DNA of 64,000 bases, taken from NCBI RefSeq assembly GCF_900199215.1, contig NZ_FZQA01000001.1, positions 682,001 to 746,000 of the forward strand, written 5' to 3'. The translations under genes and the position numbers were made by a program. The notes beneath the pieces were generated by a model. It did no database searches and had not been told where the DNA came from. It saw only the letters and a list, made by a program, of their open reading frames with translations. Source of the DNA: Amphiplicatus metriothermophilus. Lineage in GTDB: Bacteria > Pseudomonadota > Alphaproteobacteria > Caulobacterales > Parvularculaceae. Shown here piece by piece: positions 54,293-62,325 of the stretch. The stretch's first letter is position 1. Every line of letters begins with the position of its first letter.

Positions 54293-55975
54293 GTGACCGA
54301 GCGGCTTTCCATCGCCATCGCCCAGATCGCCCCCGTCGTCGGCGACGTGGCGGGCAATGTCGCGCGCATCCGCCGCGCGCGCGCCGAAGCGGCGGCGCTC
54401 GGCGCCGATCTCGTCGTCTATTGCGAGCTGTGCGTGTCGGGCTATCCGCCCGAGGATCTGGTTCGCAAGCCCGCCTATCAGCGCGCCTGCCGGGCGGCCG
54501 TCGAAGCGCTCGCCGCCGACACGGGCGACGGCGGGCCGGCCATGATCGTCGGCGCGCCGTGGAAGACGGACGAAGCGGACAAGCCTTACAACGCCGCCTT
54601 CCTGCTCGACGGCGGCCTGATCGCGGCGACGCGCTGCAAATGCCGGCTGCCCAATTACGGCGTATTCGACGAGCCGCGCCATTTCGAGCCCGCCGTCGGC
54701 TTTCCTCAGCCAACGGAATTTCGCGGAGCGAAGCTCGGGCTCATGATCTGCGAGGACATGTGGATCGAGGGCGCGGGCGAAGCGCTGGCTGCGGCGGGCG
54801 CCGATTTCTTCATCGTCCCCCATGGCTCGCCCTTCCGGAAGACGGCGCTCGCCGAGCGCACGGCGGCGGCGCGGGCGCGCTGCCGGGCGACCGGCCGGCC
54901 CCTTGTTTTCGTCAACCAGCTCGCGGGCCAGGACGAGGTCGTGTTCGAAGGCGCGGCGTTCGTCATGGACGCGCATGGCGAGGTCGTCTTTCGCGCGCCG
55001 CAGTTCGAGGAAGGGGTCTTCCTTACCGAATGGCGCAGGGAAGCGTCGCGCTGGATCTGCGCGGACGGGCCGAAGGCGCGCTGGATCGGCGGCGAGGAGA
55101 TGGTCTATCGGGCCGTCGTGCTGGGCGCGCGCGATTATATCGAAAAGAACCGCTTTCCCGGCGTCGTCATCGGCCTTTCGGGCGGCGTAGACTCCGCGCT
55201 GACCGCGGCGATCGCCGTCGACGCGCTGGGGCCCGAGCGGGTGCGCTGCGTGATGATGCCTTCGCGGTTCACGTCGAAAGAGAGCCTTCAGGACGCGGAA
55301 GAGTGCGCCGCGATGCTCGGCGTCTCGTATGAGACGATCCCCATCGAGCCGGCGGTCGCCGCTTTCGAGCAGATGCTCGCCCCCGTCTTCCGCAACCTGC
55401 CGCGCGACGCGACGGAGGAGAACATCCAGTCGCGCATCCGCGGCGTGCTTCTGATGGCGCTGTCGAACAAGTCCGGCTGGATGGTGCTCACGACCGGCAA
55501 CAAATCGGAGATGTCGGTCGGCTACGCTACGCTCTACGGCGACATGAACGGCGGCTACAATCCGCTCAAGGACATTTACAAGACGGAAGTCTACGCGCTC
55601 GCGCGCTGGCGCAACGCCCGCGCGCCGGCGGGGCTCAAGGGGCCTGCGGGGCTCGTCATCCCGGAGCGCATCCTGACCAAGGCCCCCTCGGCGGAGCTGC
55701 GCGCCGGCCAGACCGACCAGGACAGCCTGCCGCCCTATGACGCGCTGGACCCGATCCTCGAACGCCTGGTCGAGAAGGAGATGGCGGTGCGCGACATCGT
55801 CGCCGAAGGATACGACGAAGCGACCGTGCGCCGAATCGAGCACATGCTCTATGTCGCCGAATACAAGCGCCGGCAGGCTCCGCCGGGCCCCAAAGTCACG
55901 GCGGTCAATTTCGGCCGCGACCGGCGCTATCCCATCACCAACGGCTGGCGCGACCGCGACGCGCCCCTCGTTTGA
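54293..55975 (+). CDS. nadE: NAD(+) synthase, glutamine-hydrolysing
   Basis: A 560-residue two-domain enzyme. The N-terminal nitrilase-like glutaminase has the Glu-Lys-Cys triad (YCELCVSGYPPEDL, CRLPNYGVFDE, LMICEDMW); the C-terminal synthetase has the PP-loop GLSGGVDSALTAA and TGNKSEMSVGY. It amidates deaminated NAD. Start is GTG 54293 (VTERLSIAIAQIAPV); no ATG fits. It lies 46 bp after gltB and may share its transcript. Confidence 0.95.
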   Translation: MTERLSIAIAQIAPVVGDVAGNVARIRRARAEAAALGADLVVYCELCVSGYPPEDLVRKPAYQRACRAAVEALAADTGDGGPAMIVGAPWKTDEADKPYNAAFLLDGGLIAATRCKCRLPNYGVFDEPRHFEPAVGFPQPTEFRGAKLGLMICEDMWIEGAGEALAAAGADFFIVPHGSPFRKTALAERTAAARARCRATGRPLVFVNQLAGQDEVVFEGAAFVMDAHGEVVFRAPQFEEGVFLTEWRREASRWICADGPKARWIGGEEMVYRAVVLGARDYIEKNRFPGVVIGLSGGVDSALTAAIAVDALGPERVRCVMMPSRFTSKESLQDAEECAAMLGVSYETIPIEPAVAAFEQMLAPVFRNLPRDATEENIQSRIRGVLLMALSNKSGWMVLTTGNKSEMSVGYATLYGDMNGGYNPLKDIYKTEVYALARWRNARAPAGLKGPAGLVIPERILTKAPSAELRAGQTDQDSLPPYDALDPILERLVEKEMAVRDIVAEGYDEATVRRIEHMLYVAEYKRRQAPPGPKVTAVNFGRDRRYPITNGWRDRDAPLV

Positions 55976-56035
55976 CGCCGCCGCGGCGAGCGCGTAACTG
56001 CTCGCGCTTTCCGGATCGACAGGTAATCTGAGCCC

Positions 56036-57382
56036 ATGACCGTCATCGTCCGTTTCGCGCCGTCGCCCACCGGCAAGCTGCATGTGGGCAATGTCCGCGC
56101 CGCCCTGTGGAACTGGCTGTTCGCCCGCAAGGAGGGCGGCAGGTTCATCCTGCGCATCGACGACACCGACCGGGAGCGCTCGACTAGGGCCTATGAGGAA
56201 GGGATCAAGCGCGATCTCGAATGGCTCGGCCTGTTCTGGGACGAGACTTTCCGCCAGTCCGAGCGCTTCGGCGAATATGACGCGGTGGCGGAAATCCTGC
56301 GAAAGCGGGGCCTGCTTTATCCCTGCTACGAGACGCCGGAGGAGCTGGAGCGCAAGCGCCGCCTGCAGCGCGCGCGCGGGCTTCCCCCGGTCTACGACCG
56401 CGCCGCGCTTCAGTACACGGACGAGCAGATCAGCGCCTTCGAGAGAGAAGGCCGTCGGCCGCACTGGCGGTTCAGGCTTTCCCAGAAGCCGGTTTCCTGG
56501 AACGACCTCATCCGCGGCGAGACGACGGTCGACACCGCGAGCGTGTCCGACCCGGTGCTCGTCCGCGAGGACGGGGTCTATCTCTATACGCTGCCGAGCT
56601 GCATCGACGACGTCGACATGGGGATAACCCACGTCATCCGCGGCGAGGATCACGTGACCAACGCCGCGGTGCAGATCGAGATCATGCAGGCCGTGATCGA
56701 GGCGCGGGGAAAGGGGGCGGTCCCGGCTTTCGCCCATCACTCGCTGCTCGTCGGGGCCGACGGGCAGGGCCTTTCGAAGCGGCTCGGCGCCCTGTCGATC
56801 GAGGCGATGCGCGAGGACGGACTCGAGCCGGCGGCGATCACGAGCCTGCTCGCCCGGCTCGGCACCGCCGATCCGGTGACGCCCGAGCGCGACCTCATGG
56901 CGCTGGCCGCGGGATTCGATTTCGCCCGGCTCGGCCGCGCGCCGGCGCGGTTCGACCCGGCCGATCTCGACGCCCTCAACGCGAAGATCCTGCACGCCGC
57001 GCCCTATGAGGCGGTCGCCGACCGGCTGGCCGCGTTCGGCGTCTCCAAACCCGTATGGGAGGCGGTCAAAGGCAATATCGCGCGCCTGTCCGAGGCGGCG
57101 CGGTGGCGCGACATTGTCGAAGGCGAAATCGACCCGGTCATCGAGGACGAAACGCTGACGCGTGAGGCCGCCGGGCTCGTTCCCGACGACCCGCTCGACG
57201 GCGCGAGCTGGGACGATTTCGTCGCGCGGGTCCAGGAAAGGACCGGCGCGAAGGGCAAAAAACTCTTCATGCCGCTGCGGCTGGCGCTGACCGGCGAAGC
57301 GCGCGGGCCTGAAATGGCGCAGCTATTTCCCCTTATCGGGGCCGAAAAGGCGCGCGCGCGGCTTTCAGGCCGCCGGGCGTGA
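56036..57382 (+). CDS. gltX: glutamyl-tRNA synthetase
   Basis: A 448-residue class I synthetase. The HIGH-type signature is FAPSPTGKLHVGN, and the KMSKS-type loop is GQGLSKRLG. Alphaproteobacteria often carry two GltX proteins; this one is of the ~450-residue type and may be either the canonical or the second copy, which cannot be decided here. The ATG at 56036 matches the family N-terminus. It forms a glutamate-linked run with gltD, gltB and nadE. Confidence 0.94.
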   Translation: MTVIVRFAPSPTGKLHVGNVRAALWNWLFARKEGGRFILRIDDTDRERSTRAYEEGIKRDLEWLGLFWDETFRQSERFGEYDAVAEILRKRGLLYPCYETPEELERKRRLQRARGLPPVYDRAALQYTDEQISAFEREGRRPHWRFRLSQKPVSWNDLIRGETTVDTASVSDPVLVREDGVYLYTLPSCIDDVDMGITHVIRGEDHVTNAAVQIEIMQAVIEARGKGAVPAFAHHSLLVGADGQGLSKRLGALSIEAMREDGLEPAAITSLLARLGTADPVTPERDLMALAAGFDFARLGRAPARFDPADLDALNAKILHAAPYEAVADRLAAFGVSKPVWEAVKGNIARLSEAARWRDIVEGEIDPVIEDETLTREAAGLVPDDPLDGASWDDFVARVQERTGAKGKKLFMPLRLALTGEARGPEMAQLFPLIGAEKARARLSGRRA

Positions 57383-57524
57383 ACGGCCAAGGCTCTGGAT
57401 TTTCAGAAGAAACCCGGCCTAAAGTCGCCGCTCAACCCGCGGCATGGCCGCGGATTTTCATAACCGAAAGGGGCTGAAAGCCCCGGGACTGGCGCACGGG
57501 GGCGGCGCCGCAAGCGGAGGGATC

Positions 57525-59072
57525 ATGACGGAAGCAGTTGCAACGCCGGGGGCCGGCGCCGAGCGAAAGACCTGGTTCGGTCATCCGCGCGGACTGGCGG
57601 TCTGCTTTTTCACGGAGATGTGGGAGCGTTTCTCCTACTACGGCATGCGCACGATCCTCGTGCTCTATCTGACGAAGTACCACCTGTTCACCGCCGGCGA
57701 GGCGAGTCTCATCTACGGCGCCTATGCGGGCCTCGTTTATATGATGCCCATTCTCGGCGGCTATTTCGCAGACCGCTATCTCGGCCAGCGCAAGGCGGTG
57801 ACTTACGGCGCCGTTCTGCTGGTCGCCGGCCACGGCCTGATGGCGTTTCACGGGCCGCAGGCCTTCGTGGAAGGCGACGTCGTCGTCCGCAACGATTTCT
57901 ACATCAACATTTTCTTCCTGGCGCTCGCCCTTATCATCACCGGCGTCGGCTTCCTGAAGGCGAACATCTCGACCATCGTCGGCGCGCTGTACGGACCGGA
58001 CGATCCGCGCCGGGACGGCGGCTTCTCGATCTTCTACATGGGGATCAATCTCGGCTCGCTGATCGCGACCCTGCTCGTGGGCTATGTCGGCGAAACTTAC
58101 GGCTGGAACTACGGGTTCGGCCTTGCGGGCATCGGCATGTTGATCGGCCTTCTGGTGTTTCTGTCCGGGCAGAAGCTGCTCGAAGGCAAGGCGGAGCCGC
58201 CGAGCCCGGAAAGGCTGAAAGAAAAGACGCCTATCGGCGTCAATAAAGAGGTCGCCATTTATCTCGCGGGCGTCGGTCTCGTGGGCGCCAGCTGGGTGAT
58301 GATGCAGTTTCAGGAGCTGGTCGGCCGGCTGCTGGGTTTCTCCGGCCTCGTCATGCTCGCCATCATCATTTTCTACGCTTTCACCAAATGCGACCGCATC
58401 GCGCGCGACAGGCTTCTGGTGGCGGCTTTTCTGATCGCCATTCAGTCGGTGTTCTGGGCTTTGTTCGAACAGCAGGCGGCGAGTCTGACTCTGCTCGCGG
58501 ATCAGCAGTTCGATCTCACCGTGCTGGGGATCGAGCTCAAGGCCTCTCAGGTTCAGTTCATGAACCCCCTGTTCATCGTGATGTTCGCGCCGGTGTTCGC
58601 CTGGCTGTGGCTGGCGCTGGCCAAACGCAAGCTCGAACCCACGAGCCCCGGGAAGTTCGGCATCGCCATGCTGCTGATCGGCCTCGGCTATATCGTCTTC
58701 TCGTGGGGCATGGGGCTTGAGGACGGGACGAACAAGAGCTTCTTCTGGCTGATCCTGATCTATCTTGCGCTGACCTTGGCCGAGCTTTGCCTGAGCCCGG
58801 TCGGGCTTTCCATGGTGACGAAGCTCAGCGTGCCGCAGATCGTCGGCATGATGATGGGCACGTGGTTCCTGTTCACGGCGCTGGGCAATTACGTCGCGGG
58901 CTGGATCAGCTCGCTCACCGGCGCGGAAGGCCACGGCGTCGAGGCGGGCCAGCTCGACATGTCGGCCGTCATGTCGGTCTATACGCAGATCGGCCTTATC
59001 AGCATCGGGGTCGGGGTGTTCATTCTCGTCCTGACGCCGCTTCTCAACAAGGGAATGCACGGCCGGCATTGA
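57525..59072 (+). CDS. POT/PTR family proton-dependent oligopeptide transporter
   Basis: A 515-residue MFS-type peptide transporter with about 14 helices. The POT signatures EMWERFSYYGMR (ExxER motif and PTR signature) and GGYFADRYLGQRKAV are near the N-terminus; FLKANISTIVGALY and FYMGINLGSLIA follow. It imports di- and tripeptides with protons. ATG 57525 has GCGGAGGGATC directly upstream. The leader contains two GC-rich hairpins (for example GGGGCT/AGCCCC), not recognised as a riboswitch. Confidence 0.93.
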   Translation: MTEAVATPGAGAERKTWFGHPRGLAVCFFTEMWERFSYYGMRTILVLYLTKYHLFTAGEASLIYGAYAGLVYMMPILGGYFADRYLGQRKAVTYGAVLLVAGHGLMAFHGPQAFVEGDVVVRNDFYINIFFLALALIITGVGFLKANISTIVGALYGPDDPRRDGGFSIFYMGINLGSLIATLLVGYVGETYGWNYGFGLAGIGMLIGLLVFLSGQKLLEGKAEPPSPERLKEKTPIGVNKEVAIYLAGVGLVGASWVMMQFQELVGRLLGFSGLVMLAIIIFYAFTKCDRIARDRLLVAAFLIAIQSVFWALFEQQAASLTLLADQQFDLTVLGIELKASQVQFMNPLFIVMFAPVFAWLWLALAKRKLEPTSPGKFGIAMLLIGLGYIVFSWGMGLEDGTNKSFFWLILIYLALTLAELCLSPVGLSMVTKLSVPQIVGMMMGTWFLFTALGNYVAGWISSLTGAEGHGVEAGQLDMSAVMSVYTQIGLISIGVGVFILVLTPLLNKGMHGRH

Positions 59073-59143
59073 TCGCCGCGCTTTGTGACGACGCCGCCCG
59101 GCGGGTATCATCCCGTCGGGCGTTTTCATGGGAGGCCGCGCCG

Positions 59144-59704
59144 ATGCCTGACCGCCTTACGAAAATCGTCACCCGGCGCGGGGACAAGGGGACGACCGGG
59201 CTGGGCGACGGGACGCGCCTTTCCAAGACCGATGCGCGCATCGCCCTGATCGGCGAGATCGACGAGCTCAACAGCTGGATCGGCGTCGTCCTCGCCCATG
59301 CGCCGGGCGAAGCGGCCGCCGCGACGCTCGCGCGCGCGCAGCACGATCTGTTCGATCTCGGCGGCGGGCTCGCCATGCCCGGCGCGCCGCTCCTCTCGCC
59401 GCGCCATGTCGCGCGGCTGGACGAAGCGGCCGCCGCGCTCAACAAAGACCTGCTCCCGCTCAAGGAGTTCATCCTGCCCGGCGGGGCGCCGCTCGTCGCC
59501 TGGCTGCATGTGGCGCGGACCGTGTGCCGGCGCGCCGAGCGCGCCGCAGTCCGGCTGCTCGCGGGCGAGGAGGCGGGCGCGGCCGCGCTCGCCTATCTCA
59601 ACCGGCTGTCGGACTATCTTTTCATCGCCGCGCGCTTCGAGGCGAAGCGCCTTGGCGCGGGGGAAGTCCTCTGGCGCAAGGGCGGCGGGTCCGCCGACGA
59701 TTAA
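59144..59704 (+). CDS. PduO-type cob(I)alamin adenosyltransferase
   Basis: A 186-residue ATP:corrinoid adenosyltransferase. N-terminal ATP site TKIVTRRGDKGTTGLGDGTRLSK, then EIDELNSWIGVV, FILPGG, ARTVCRRAERA and LNRLSDYLFIAARFE, all conserved in PduO-type enzymes. It converts cob(I)alamin to adenosylcobalamin. GGGAGG precedes the ATG. It converges on, and overlaps by 4 bp, the cobalamin ABC transporter operon. Confidence 0.94.
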   Translation: MPDRLTKIVTRRGDKGTTGLGDGTRLSKTDARIALIGEIDELNSWIGVVLAHAPGEAAAATLARAQHDLFDLGGGLAMPGAPLLSPRHVARLDEAAAALNKDLLPLKEFILPGGAPLVAWLHVARTVCRRAERAAVRLLAGEEAGAAALAYLNRLSDYLFIAARFEAKRLGAGEVLWRKGGGSADD

Positions 59705-60480
59705 TCCGCTTCGGGAAGATCGAAAACGATAGTCGGGCGCGACGGCTCGCCCAGGAAGGCGGCGCGCACGCCGAAAACCTGCTTGAGGCGTTCAGGCGCG
59801 AGAGCCGTCTCGGGCGGGCCGTCCGAAGCGATCGCGCCGTCGCTTAGAAGGACGATCCGCGTGCAGAATCGCGCCGCGAGCGCGAGGTCGTGCAGCGCCG
59901 CGATGACCAGCGCGCCCTCGTCGGCCCGCCGCCGCAGAGTCTGCATGATCGCGAGCTGGTGGCGCGGGTCGAGCGCGGCGGTCGGCTCGTCCGCGAGAAG
60001 CGCAGGCGTCTCGGCGGCCAGGGCGCGCGCCAGATGCACGCGCGCCGCTTCGCCGCCCGACAGCGCGTGGGCCGGGCGCGCCGTCAGATGCGCGACGTCG
60101 CACGCGGCGAGCGCGCGCGCGACCGCCGCCGCGTCCTCGCCCTCAAGGCGCGCCGGCGCGCCGTAGGCGAAACGCCCGAGCGCGACGATCGCGCCCGCCG
60201 GCATCGCCCAGTAAACGGGGCGCGCCTGCGGCAGATAGGCGACGCGCCGGGCCCGGACGATCGGCGCAAGCGCGCGCGCCGGCGTCCCGTCGATCAGGCA
60301 CGCGCCCGCGTCCGGCTCTTCCAGGCCGATGAGCGCGCGCAAGAGCGTCGATTTGCCCGCGCCGTTGGGGCCGACGAGCGCGACGAACACGCCGGCTTCC
60401 GCGACGAAAGACACGCCCTTGAGGATCGGCGCGCCGTCGCGGCCGACATGAAGGTCGCGGGCTTCGATGCGCGCGCTCAT
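59701..60480 (-). CDS. btuD: ABC transporter ATP-binding protein, cobalamin type
   Basis: A 259-residue ATPase. Walker A GPNGAGKST, Q-loop YLPQARP, signature LSGGEAARVHLARAL, Walker B ALLADEP and switch His ALHDLALA are intact. It belongs to the FecE/BtuD type for siderophore, heme or B12 import. The start overlaps the permease stop as ATGA. B12 is preferred over iron because the operon faces a cobalamin adenosyltransferase. Confidence 0.85.
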   Translation of the reverse strand: MSARIEARDLHVGRDGAPILKGVSFVAEAGVFVALVGPNGAGKSTLLRALIGLEEPDAGACLIDGTPARALAPIVRARRVAYLPQARPVYWAMPAGAIVALGRFAYGAPARLEGEDAAAVARALAACDVAHLTARPAHALSGGEAARVHLARALAAETPALLADEPTAALDPRHQLAIMQTLRRRADEGALVIAALHDLALAARFCTRIVLLSDGAIASDGPPETALAPERLKQVFGVRAAFLGEPSRPTIVFDLPEAD

Positions 60481-61496
60481 GCGGCGAGCCTCCGCGTGCG
60501 CGCCGCGATCCAGACAAAGCCCGGCGCGCCGATCAGCGCGGCGGCGACGCCGAGCCGGAGCTCCTGCTCGAAGGGCAGGAGCCTCACGGCGAAATCCGCC
60601 GCCGCGACAAGGGCGCCGCCGACGAGCGCGGCCGGAATGATCGCGCGCGCCGGGTCGTGGCCGACGAAGGGTCGCGCCAGATGCGGCGCGACGACGCCGA
60701 CGAACCCAATCGCGCCGGCGATCGATACGCTCGCCCCGACCATCAGCGCGGCGCCGGCGATCGTCAGCAAACGGAGCCGGGGAAGATCCGCGCCGAGGCT
60801 GAAAGCGGCCTCTTCGCCCAGCGTCAGCGCGCGCAGGCCCGGCGCGGCGAGGAGCAGCATGGCGAGGCCGGCGGCGAGAAACGGCGCGGCGAGCGCGAGG
60901 TCCGGAAAGCTGCGATTGGCGACCGAGCCGAACAGCCAGGAGACGAGATCGGTGAGCACGAAGGGATTGGGCGCGAGATTCATGACGAGCGCGGTGAGCG
61001 CGCCGCAGAAAGAGGAAATGCCGACGCCGACGAGAATGAGCCGCGCCGTCGAAACGCGTCCGGCGCCGAGGATGTAAAGCAGTCCCGTCGCGCCCAGCGC
61101 GAACAGGATCGAGGCGAGCGGCGTCATCCAGAAGGCGAGCGCGGCGAGATTGAAGTAGATGGCGATCACTGCGCCGAGGGCCGCCGCCGCCGACACGCCC
61201 AGAACGCCCGGATCGGCGAGCGGATTGCGCAGCAGCCCCTGCAGGCCCGCCCCCGCCGCGCCGAGCGCCGCGCCGGCGAGCCAGGCCGCAAGCGCGCGCG
61301 GCAAGCGCACTTCCTGCGCCACGAGGACGATCGCCGGATCGCCCGCGCCGACCAGCCCGGCGAGCGCCGCGCCGACGCCAATGGGCGCCGGGCCGAAGAG
61401 ACAGGAGACGACGATGACCGTCGCGCCCGCGCCCGCGAGCAGCGCCGTTGCAGGAAAAGCGGCGCGCGACAGCGCGGACAGGTCACTCGGCGGCAT
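60477..61496 (-). CDS. btuC: FecCD-family permease, cobalamin type
   Basis: A 339-residue inner-membrane permease with about ten helices. Typical motifs: RLPRALAAWLAGAALGAAGAGLQGLLRNPLADPGVLGVSAAAALG (conserved helix and loop, abbreviated here as RNPLADPGVLG), WLFGSVANRSF, GFVGVVAPHLAR and LPFEQELRLGV. ATG 61496 is chosen because GGAGGGCGTC lies directly before it; a TTG start 21 bp upstream is less likely. It overlaps the end of btuF by 14 bp. Confidence 0.87.
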   Translation of the reverse strand: MPPSDLSALSRAAFPATALLAGAGATVIVVSCLFGPAPIGVGAALAGLVGAGDPAIVLVAQEVRLPRALAAWLAGAALGAAGAGLQGLLRNPLADPGVLGVSAAAALGAVIAIYFNLAALAFWMTPLASILFALGATGLLYILGAGRVSTARLILVGVGISSFCGALTALVMNLAPNPFVLTDLVSWLFGSVANRSFPDLALAAPFLAAGLAMLLLAAPGLRALTLGEEAAFSLGADLPRLRLLTIAGAALMVGASVSIAGAIGFVGVVAPHLARPFVGHDPARAIIPAALVGGALVAAADFAVRLLPFEQELRLGVAAALIGAPGFVWIAARTRRLAA

Positions 61497-62325
61497 GACG
61501 CCCTCCGGCGACCCCAAGGCCGGCGGCGATGCGTTCGGCGGCTTCGACAGAGAACCATGCCGGGCAGCTCAAGAGGTCCGCAGGCAGATGAACGACCCGC
61601 GCCTGCTCGAAGACCGCCCGAAAGGCGGGATGGCGCGCCGCCGACCAGTTGCTCGCGCGTTCGCTGGCGAGGGTGAAAAAGCCCGTGACGATCGCTCCCG
61701 GCGGGTCGAGAACCAGCGTCTCGGCCGGCAGGGGCGGCCAGCCGGAAAGGCCCGCCGCGGCGGCGGCGTTTCTCACGCCCGCGGCGGCGAAAATCGCGTC
61801 GACCATCGTCCCGGCGCCGGCGGTGACGCCGCCCGGGGTGACGTAAAGCGCGGTCGGCGCGGTGGTTTTACGCTGTGCGAGCGCGGCGAGTCTTTTATCG
61901 AGCTCCGCGATCAGCGCTTCGCCGCGCGCGCGCTGCTCCAAAGCGTCCGCCGCCATACGGATATTCGCGCGCACCGTATCGAAGTCGGTCGTGTAGGAAA
62001 GGGTGACGACCCGCGCGCCGGCGCGCTCCAGGGTTTCCGCCAGCCGCGGGGCGCCGCCCCAGAAGCGAAGGACGACGTCTGGCCGGCGCGGCAATATCTC
62101 CTCGGCGGCGGGACGAAGCTGCGGCAGGCCGCGCGCCGCTTCGCGCAGATAGGCGTAATCGCCGGTCGCGCCCGGCGAGACGCCGGCGATCTGATCCGGG
62201 TCGGCGAGCGCGATCAGAAACTGGTCTGCGCAATAATCGAGCGAGACGGCGCGCGGGCCTGCCTGCGCGGCGGCCGACGCCGCCGCGCAAAGAAAAAGCG
62301 CGAAGACGCCCGCGCGCGCGCTCAT
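61483..62325 (-). CDS. btuF: periplasmic substrate-binding protein, BtuF-like
   Basis: A 280-residue binding protein with a signal peptide (cleaved after ASAAAQA). The helical-backbone binding fold is marked by AVSLDYCADQFLIALADPDQIAG, RPDVVLRFWGG, and TDFDTVRANIRMAADAL. It would deliver cobalamin to the BtuCD transporter. Start ATG 62325 overlaps the receptor gene stop as ATGA, so the whole transport system is one operon. Confidence 0.83.
   Translation of the reverse strand: MSARAGVFALFLCAAASAAAQAGPRAVSLDYCADQFLIALADPDQIAGVSPGATGDYAYLREAARGLPQLRPAAEEILPRRPDVVLRFWGGAPRLAETLERAGARVVTLSYTTDFDTVRANIRMAADALEQRARGEALIAELDKRLAALAQRKTTAPTALYVTPGGVTAGAGTMVDAIFAAAGVRNAAAAAGLSGWPPLPAETLVLDPPGAIVTGFFTLASERASNWSAARHPAFRAVFEQARVVHLPADLLSCPAWFSVEAAERIAAGLGVAGGRHAAE

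Noticed and set aside
54212-56995. A 927-codon minus-strand reading frame
   Set aside because: Antisense to nadE and gltX; composition-driven, no motifs.
57420-57524. Possible riboswitch before the POT transporter
   Set aside because: Two GC-rich hairpins are present, but neither matches the core of any riboswitch class I know, and there is no terminator or sequestered site.
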